Assembly (NCBI RefSeq): GCF_004362055.1
Contig: NZ_SNXB01000007.1
Location: 62,001-126,000, forward strand
Source: Flavobacterium sp. 245
GTDB taxonomy: Bacteria > Bacteroidota > Bacteroidia > Flavobacteriales > Flavobacteriaceae
Length of the DNA stretch: 64,000 bases
Reading direction: 5' to 3'
Position 1 is the first letter of the stretch. Every line of letters begins with the position of its first letter. The notes under the pieces are model-generated. The model was not told the DNA's origin, ran no database searches, and saw nothing but the letters and a program-made list of their open reading frames with translations. Below, one piece after another: positions 58,768 to 64,000 of this stretch. The position numbers and the translations under genes are program-made.

Positions 58768-60702
58768 CTACTTTATACCAGATACTCCCGTATGCGTTGG
58801 AACAACCTGCTTAATGCTTCCATCAGCATTGAATTCTAATTTATCCATACAGACTTCGCGGTGAAAACCTCCTGCATCGCCCATTTTTATTCCGGTTGGA
58901 TATGAAAAACGGTGATACGTAATGTACCATTCATCTTTATTTGGAATTTGCAAAACCGAATTATGTCCGGTAGCATAAATTCCCTGATCTGGAATTCCTT
59001 GAATTACAATGTTGTTTTTCGGAATTTCAATTGGTCCAAGCGGTGATTTAGAAGTTCCGTATCTTACTTTGTAATTCGGGCTTCTCGTATCGTCTTCACT
59101 CCAAAGGAAATAATACGTTCCTTTTCTGTAAATTACATACGTTCCTTCTCGGAAAGTATTATCTACTTTAATCACTTTTGTACTGCCTCCTTTAATCGAA
59201 ATCATGTCATCGTTTAATTCGGCTACAGCCATATATCCGTTGCCCCAATACAAATAGCTTTTTCCGGTTTTTGGGTCTGTGAAAACATCTGGATCGATTT
59301 CCTGACCACCTTTTATGCCTTCTGGTCTTGTACTTACCAAAGCTTTTCCGCTGTCTGTAAATGGACCAGTCGGGTTATCTGACGAAGCCACACCAATTTT
59401 CTGAGCTGCCGTAAAATAATAGAAATACTTATATTTTCCTTTTATCTTTTTCTCCACAATACATGGCGCCCACGCGTTTCTGTTTGCCCAAGTAACATCT
59501 TTTTTAAGGTCGATTATAATTCCTTCGTCTTTCCAGTCGGTTAAATTATCTGATGAAAATGTTTTAAAATAATAGCCTGACCAGCCGTCAAAACCGTCGC
59601 TTGTTGGATAAATGTAATATTTTTTGGTTTTGTTTGAATATAGAATTTCAGGATCGGCATAATAACCTTCTAAAACCGGATTATTATTAATTTTTGGAAG
59701 TTGTGCCGGCGTTCCCCATTTTGCTGTTAATCGTTTTAATTCAGAACGGGTAATTGGCAAAATAGTACCGTGACGCGGATTAAAGTCCATTGAAATTTCA
59801 TTATCAATCACACTAAAGTTTTCTAAATCTTTACTTCTTGTAAACTGATATTTCCCTTTCATGTAAACATCATACATCAAAATATAATCGTCAGAATTGT
59901 TTAATTTGAAAACACTTGATCCTTCAACGCCATCGTTTGTTTGTTGCAGATAATTATCATTTTCTGTCCAATTTCCAGAAGTTAAATCAGTTGTTGTAGC
60001 GACTTTAATTCCTGCTTTTCCGCCTTCTGTTTTATAAAAAAGATGATACACGCCGTCTTTTTCAATAATATCACCATCGATGCAAGCTCTTTCCGACTTT
60101 GGAACAAACAGTAATTTTGGAGCACTTTCTAAAGCTGTAAAATCTTTATTTGCGTAAGCGTAATAAATTTTATCCGGTCCTCCGGCATGCTGTAAACTAA
60201 AATAAATTAAATACTTTCCGGCTTTTGCATCATAAATAGTCTGTGGCGCCCAAACGCGTTTTAGGTTTTCATTTCCTGGAAAAGTAGTTTGAATATTGAC
60301 AACATTGCTCGTCCAGTTTACCAAATCAGTACTTTTTAGCAAAATCATTGCACGGTTGCTGTCCCAGCCTTTTGACGAAGTCATATCGGTCAAAACCATA
60401 TAAAAAGTTTTGCCGTCGTCACCTCGCAAAATATGCGGATCACGCACCCCTCCGGTAGAACTGATTACTTTACTGTCTAAAATTGGTTTATTATCATTTA
60501 AGTGATAATAATGGTATCCATCTGCACTTACGGCGTAACGAACCGCTTCTTCTTCGACTTTATTTCCTGTGAAATAAACAAATAAATAAGCTGTTAAATC
60601 TTTTTCGGCAATAACCGGCGGTATTCCTTTTTGATTATTCTGAGCTTGTATAACACTAAAAAATGATACTAGTGCAACAAGGGTTAATTGTAATTTTTTC
60701 AT
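58768..60702 (-). CDS. Tandem GH43 protein (arabinofuranosidase/arabinanase type)
   Basis: A 644-residue exported protein (signal ending in SVIQAQN) with two five-bladed GH43 propellers. The first (about 30-320) shows TGGVRDPHILRGDDGKTFYM and GVEGSSVFKLNNSDDYILMY. The second (about 340-640) shows LEGYYADPEILYSNKTKKYY, GGQEIDPDVFTDPKTGKSYL and FREGTYVIYRKGTYYFLWSE. Asp of the ADPEI motif (base) and Glu of the REGTY motif (acid) are intact in the second unit. The first has RDPHI and EGSS in similar places, so it may be active or serve for binding. It lies downstream of the GH51 gene and probably acts with it on arabinan or arabinose side chains. Confidence 0.9.
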   Translation of the reverse strand: MKKLQLTLVALVSFFSVIQAQNNQKGIPPVIAEKDLTAYLFVYFTGNKVEEEAVRYAVSADGYHYYHLNDNKPILDSKVISSTGGVRDPHILRGDDGKTFYMVLTDMTSSKGWDSNRAMILLKSTDLVNWTSNVVNIQTTFPGNENLKRVWAPQTIYDAKAGKYLIYFSLQHAGGPDKIYYAYANKDFTALESAPKLLFVPKSERACIDGDIIEKDGVYHLFYKTEGGKAGIKVATTTDLTSGNWTENDNYLQQTNDGVEGSSVFKLNNSDDYILMYDVYMKGKYQFTRSKDLENFSVIDNEISMDFNPRHGTILPITRSELKRLTAKWGTPAQLPKINNNPVLEGYYADPEILYSNKTKKYYIYPTSDGFDGWSGYYFKTFSSDNLTDWKDEGIIIDLKKDVTWANRNAWAPCIVEKKIKGKYKYFYYFTAAQKIGVASSDNPTGPFTDSGKALVSTRPEGIKGGQEIDPDVFTDPKTGKSYLYWGNGYMAVAELNDDMISIKGGSTKVIKVDNTFREGTYVIYRKGTYYFLWSEDDTRSPNYKVRYGTSKSPLGPIEIPKNNIVIQGIPDQGIYATGHNSVLQIPNKDEWYITYHRFSYPTGIKMGDAGGFHREVCMDKLEFNADGSIKQVVPTHTGVSGIK

Positions 60703-60752
60703 TTCTTTATTCTTTTTAATTTACTGCTTTTTCTTTTTGTAGCGCAATTTTT

Positions 60753-60890
60753 AAACACATAGAAACATAGTTTTTCTTTGTCTGTAAAAGGCGTTTCACT
60801 TATTTTAAATAAACATAGCTATGTTTGAAAAATGTCTTTTTCTTTTAATTCTTTAGGATTAAAACTAAAAAACTATGTTTCTATGTGTTT
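60753..60890. repeat. Intergenic inverted repeat, aacacatagaaacatag family, copy 2
   Basis: Starts aaacacatagaaacatagtt and ends aactatgtttctatgtgttt, with aaaggcgtttcactt inside, as in copy 1 at 22510-22668. It lies between the GH43 and GH51 genes. Confidence 0.85.
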
Positions 60891-60930
60891 GATATTTTTT
60901 ACAAATACATATAATTAAAAGCAATACGGT

Positions 60931-63486
60931 TTATTTTGTTTTGGCGCGCATTACAACAAATGAATATGGAGGCAATTCTTTTGAAAAAGCGTCTTTAATT
61001 GTTATTTTCTCAGTAGTTGGTCTCGCTGTTGTATTTTCTGGATTGCCCGTTAATAGTGTATAATCAGCATTTTCTAAAAACGAAAAGTTTGATATTTCAA
61101 TCGAAGGCGTCACGGCAACAGGAAGCACATTTACTAACTTTATAATCACATCTCCAGAAGCTTGATCTTTGACAACAGAAACTCCAATACGCTTATTTAC
61201 TTCATCATTTTCTGAAGTTTTAATCGATCTTTCAATATAAATATCACCCGGATTTTGACCGTACAGTTTTTGCACAAAATAATTTACGGTAGGTTTTACT
61301 TCATTTCCTGTAAAGTAAATCAAATCTGGATTCCATTGTGTGTGTTTTTCTCTTGCCAATAAAGGCGCGTATGAAGCCATTGTCACGATATCGCCGTTTC
61401 GCTCTACTCCTGTTAAATACAAAGCTTCAGCCAATGCATTATAAAATTTATTGCCACGCGAAGCATATTCTCCTAAATATACTTTTGATTTTGAACGATC
61501 ATAGCTGTCGTAAAAATCCTGATTATTAATAAACCAGCCCGGCGTTTGATAATAATGTTCATCAACAATTGGCAATTTTAAATCATCAGCAATTCTCCAG
61601 CCTTCATTGTAATCCGTTCCTTCAAAAAATGGTCCAACGGTTCCAATAACAATAATTTCAGGATATTTTTGCTGAACAGCTTTTACAATCATTCTGTAAC
61701 GCTCTTCGAAAACATCACTGATCAAATCTTCATTTCCAATTCCGATATATTTTAAGTTGAAAGGCTTTGGATGACCTGCTTCGGCACGTTTTTTACCCCA
61801 AACGGTATTCGCACTTCCGTTAGCATATTCTATTAAATCTAAAACATCCTGAACGTATTCGTCCATATCTTCCATCGGGATTCCGAATTGCTGTCCAGAA
61901 CCGCCATCAGATGAATTTTGGCACGGAACTCCAGCCGCTAAAACCGGAACCGCCTCTGCACCTAAATCTTCGCAAAACTGAAAATACTCAAAATATCCTA
62001 ATCCCATTGATTGATGATAATTCCAAATGTTTCGCATTGGAATTCTGCTTTCAAGCGGACCAATTGTGTTTTTCCATTTATAAATATTGTGAAGTCCATC
62101 GCCATGTGCAACGCATCCGCCTGGGAAACGAACAAATTTAGGATGCATAGCCGCAATGGTTTCAGCAAGATCTAAACGAAGTCCGTTTTTGCGGTTTTTG
62201 AATGTTTTCTGAGGAAAAAGCGAAACCATATCAACAGCAGTTTCACCATTGGTGCTAATTTCTAAATGCGCATCATTTACCGTTTTTGAAACTTTCAAAA
62301 CGACATTCAATTTTTTCCAAGAAGCTGTCGGCGTAAAACTTGTTTCGGCTAAAATTTCTCCATTCGAAGATTTTAATCGAGCTGTTGCTTTTGTTCCTTT
62401 AGCAAAAACACTAAAATCGTATTTCTCATTAGCTTTTACTGCAATCCCGTCAAAGCCAGAATTACTGATACTTCCTTTCGTAATTATTGCATAATTTGGA
62501 TTGTTGGTATGAATTGGATTTTCTTTAGCAATTTTAAAATCACCACTCCAAGCCATCGTCGCATTCCATTTTTCGTCTCTTTCTTTTTTATCGTGAAGTG
62601 CATATTCAAAATCACGATTCTGAATCAGTTCGCCATACAAACCGCCATCAGCAGCATAATTGATATCTTCGAAAAAAATTCCCGTAAGCATATTGCTGAT
62701 TTTTTTTGACTGCTGACCATCTATTTTAATTTCGGCTTTTACTGGTTTTAAGCCTGCAAATAGCAGACTATCGCTCTTTGGAGAAGTATTGTCTTTTTTA
62801 TCTCTAAACTTAACCGATTCCATGTTTTTAATCATGGAATCGACCAAACTCCAGTCAACTTGATGCAATGTTCCCTGCAAAACCACACCTTGCAAAGTGA
62901 TTTCGCTTTTCAATTTAAGTGAAGAAACACTTGCGTCAATTGCTGTCGGACTGTAATTTTTGAAATCTTTTGTTGCAGTGAAGTAATTTTTTCCGCTTTC
63001 GCTGAAGTGTACCAAATATTGACCTTCTTTTTGACTTACCTGCACATTTTGAATAACCGATTTGTCTTCGCCTTTGCCAACAAAATTTTTCATTCCCTGA
63101 ATATAATTTTGTCTTCCCCAATTCACTAAATCTTTACTTTCAGAATGTGCAAAAACGTTGTCTTTTACACTCCAGAAACAGTGAAAAAGCCCAGCATTAT
63201 CTCGAATCAAAAAAGGTTCAGACATGCTTTTTCCAGTTGGACCCCAGCTTCCAAAATCTGATTTCAGAAAACTAAATTCCGGACCAATTGAAAACCAATT
63301 TTTCTGATCTGTACTCCATGCAAAATGAAGTCCGTTTTTGCCATTATTCTTTAAAGTTGAATACGCAAATAAATATACTTTATCTGGTTTTTCATCCATT
63401 GGCTTTACGCCAAATCCCGACGTTATAAAAATAATCGTGAAAAGTAAAATCAGGCTAAAAAGACAGCGAAGCAAAAATGTTTTCAT
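60931..63486 (-). CDS. GH51-type alpha-L-arabinofuranosidase with N-terminal GH43-like module
   Basis: An 851-residue exported enzyme. Residues about 30-215 resemble part of a GH43 propeller (KVYLFAYSTLKNNGKNGLHF, MSEPFLIRDNAGLFHCFWS), too short for a full domain and possibly sugar-binding. Then a carbohydrate-binding jelly roll (about 255-415) and the GH51 TIM barrel follow: GIFFEDINYAADGGLYGELI, KFVRFPGGCVAHGD, RIPMRNIWNYHQ. Acid/base is Glu586 in GIGNEDL and nucleophile is Glu643 in IVDEHYY. The C-terminal beta domain is complete. It should release arabinofuranose from arabinan or arabinoxylan. Its start overlaps the stop of the upstream GH27 gene in TAATG. Confidence 0.9.
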   Translation of the reverse strand: MKTFLLRCLFSLILLFTIIFITSGFGVKPMDEKPDKVYLFAYSTLKNNGKNGLHFAWSTDQKNWFSIGPEFSFLKSDFGSWGPTGKSMSEPFLIRDNAGLFHCFWSVKDNVFAHSESKDLVNWGRQNYIQGMKNFVGKGEDKSVIQNVQVSQKEGQYLVHFSESGKNYFTATKDFKNYSPTAIDASVSSLKLKSEITLQGVVLQGTLHQVDWSLVDSMIKNMESVKFRDKKDNTSPKSDSLLFAGLKPVKAEIKIDGQQSKKISNMLTGIFFEDINYAADGGLYGELIQNRDFEYALHDKKERDEKWNATMAWSGDFKIAKENPIHTNNPNYAIITKGSISNSGFDGIAVKANEKYDFSVFAKGTKATARLKSSNGEILAETSFTPTASWKKLNVVLKVSKTVNDAHLEISTNGETAVDMVSLFPQKTFKNRKNGLRLDLAETIAAMHPKFVRFPGGCVAHGDGLHNIYKWKNTIGPLESRIPMRNIWNYHQSMGLGYFEYFQFCEDLGAEAVPVLAAGVPCQNSSDGGSGQQFGIPMEDMDEYVQDVLDLIEYANGSANTVWGKKRAEAGHPKPFNLKYIGIGNEDLISDVFEERYRMIVKAVQQKYPEIIVIGTVGPFFEGTDYNEGWRIADDLKLPIVDEHYYQTPGWFINNQDFYDSYDRSKSKVYLGEYASRGNKFYNALAEALYLTGVERNGDIVTMASYAPLLAREKHTQWNPDLIYFTGNEVKPTVNYFVQKLYGQNPGDIYIERSIKTSENDEVNKRIGVSVVKDQASGDVIIKLVNVLPVAVTPSIEISNFSFLENADYTLLTGNPENTTARPTTEKITIKDAFSKELPPYSFVVMRAKTK

Positions 63487-64000
63487 TATTTTTTACCTTT
63501 TAATTGATATAAAACTGAAGCGTGTGCTTTTAGATCTGCTGCAATTTCTTTTGAAGATAATTTAGATTTTTCACCTGTCCACATATTTAAAACTTCAACT
63601 GAACCAGAAAGTCCTAGATCAGCAAGATTTACCGAAACTTTTTCTGAAGTTGCATCTGAAATATTAAATAAAGCCAAATAAACACTTCCGTCTTTTGCAT
63701 TTTTTGAAGTTACAGCGATTTTACCGTCTTTCTGAAAAAGCTGTTTTACTGCTGTACTTTCATTGTGCATTTTCACAACCTCTTTATTCGTTAATAGTGA
63801 AAGTGTAAAAGCGTCATTGCTTGGCAAATCTCCTCCAAAAAACAAAGGCGATTTAAAGATATTGAAAAACGTAATTAAAGTATATTGCTCGTCTTTTGTC
63901 AATCGCGTCATTCTATCTTCTCCGCGTTCTCCACGCACTGAAATACGCCCAAGCGGAATCATATCGCAATCTGGCCATGTTCCCGGCGCGATGTAAGGAT
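63486..64000 (-). CDS. GH27-type alpha-galactosidase, C-terminal part (cut by window edge)
   Basis: The last 170 or so residues of a glycoside hydrolase; the catalytic barrel lies mostly beyond position 64000. The visible frame begins with YIAPGTWPDCDMIPLGRI, the end of the barrel in GH27 relatives (Trp-Pro-Asp, with the Asp of WPDxDM in the active-site region), continues with TRLTKDEQYTLITFFNIFKS and PLFFGGDLPSNDAFTLSLLT, and ends in the small beta-sandwich domain (VYLALFNISDATSEKVSVNL). It is the upstream partner of the GH51 gene, one base overlapping, so galactose and arabinose removal seem coupled. An in-frame ATG at 63962 is internal, not the start. Confidence 0.85.
   Translation of the reverse strand, partial: PYIAPGTWPDCDMIPLGRISVRGERGEDRMTRLTKDEQYTLITFFNIFKSPLFFGGDLPSNDAFTLSLLTNKEVVKMHNESTAVKQLFQKDGKIAVTSKNAKDGSVYLALFNISDATSEKVSVNLADLGLSGSVEVLNMWTGEKSKLSSKEIAADLKAHASVLYQLKGKK

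Noticed and set aside
63486..63962. ATG at 63962 as start of a separate 158-residue gene
   Set aside because: The frame continues upstream without stop to the window edge with GH27-like sequence (APGTWPDCD), so this Met is internal.
1..64000. tRNA, rRNA, integrase, attachment sites or replication origin
   Set aside because: I looked for them in the gaps and saw no convincing cloverleaf, ribosomal sequence, recombinase gene or DnaA-box cluster; short or unusual RNAs could have been missed by eye.

Overview
The window looks like the chromosome of a Flavobacterium-like member of the Bacteroidota. The evidence is the AT-rich sequence, SusC/SusD nutrient uptake proteins, a hybrid two-component system with a ligand-sensing propeller, glycan-degrading enzymes, a Bacteroidota-type VI secretion cassette, and several promoters with the phylum's TAnnTTTG -7 box. 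No rRNA, tRNA, CRISPR array, integrase or complete insertion sequence was seen. Nearly every long intergenic gap is filled with small inverted-repeat elements.

Layout. 1-5059: alpha-glucan/mannose locus (LacI regulator cut by the left edge, manA broken by an in-frame stop, GH97 glucosidase, quinoprotein sugar dehydrogenase) with matching operator-like sites. 5276-9682: dienelactone hydrolase, MocR-type PLP regulator, DUF2024, YggS-type PLP-binding protein and an AAA+ ATPase. 9811-16115: XRE regulator, small membrane and acidic proteins, SpoIIAA-like protein, two envelope proteins and a ComEC-like metallo-beta-lactamase-fold protein. 16435-27199: a sigma/FecR/SusC/SusD transduction-uptake system beside a secreted phosphoinositide phospholipase C and a metallophosphoesterase. 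27481-44904: HAD phosphatase, DUF4861 protein, a LacI regulator without a normal start codon, a uronate operon (yhcH-eda-SDR-uxuA), a secreted beta-helix (pectate-lyase-fold) protein, a 1363-residue hybrid two-component sensor, GH88 unsaturated glucuronyl hydrolase and GH2 glycosidase. 45079-53107: DUF2911 protein and a three-subunit molybdenum hydroxylase with its maturation genes and a cysteine-desulfurase-like protein. 53311-58573: YegP-like protein, a decayed gene, then a type VI secretion vgrG cassette with a lipase effector. 58768-64000: arabinan/galactan side-chain enzymes (tandem GH43, GH51, GH27 cut by the right edge).

How it works together. The GH88/GH2/beta-helix/uronate block reads as one pathway. 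A polymer containing glucuronate or a related uronate is cut outside the cytoplasm, unsaturated uronates are removed by GH88, and the uronic acids enter UxuA and Eda. The hybrid sensor probably switches on the hydrolases and the LacI protein the cytoplasmic operon. The sigma/FecR/SusCD system and its two phosphoesterase neighbours suggest uptake of a phosphorylated or lipid-derived nutrient. The best candidates for a less described system are the vgrG-effector cassette, the beta-helix protein as a possible new lyase family, and the layered intergenic repeat elements.
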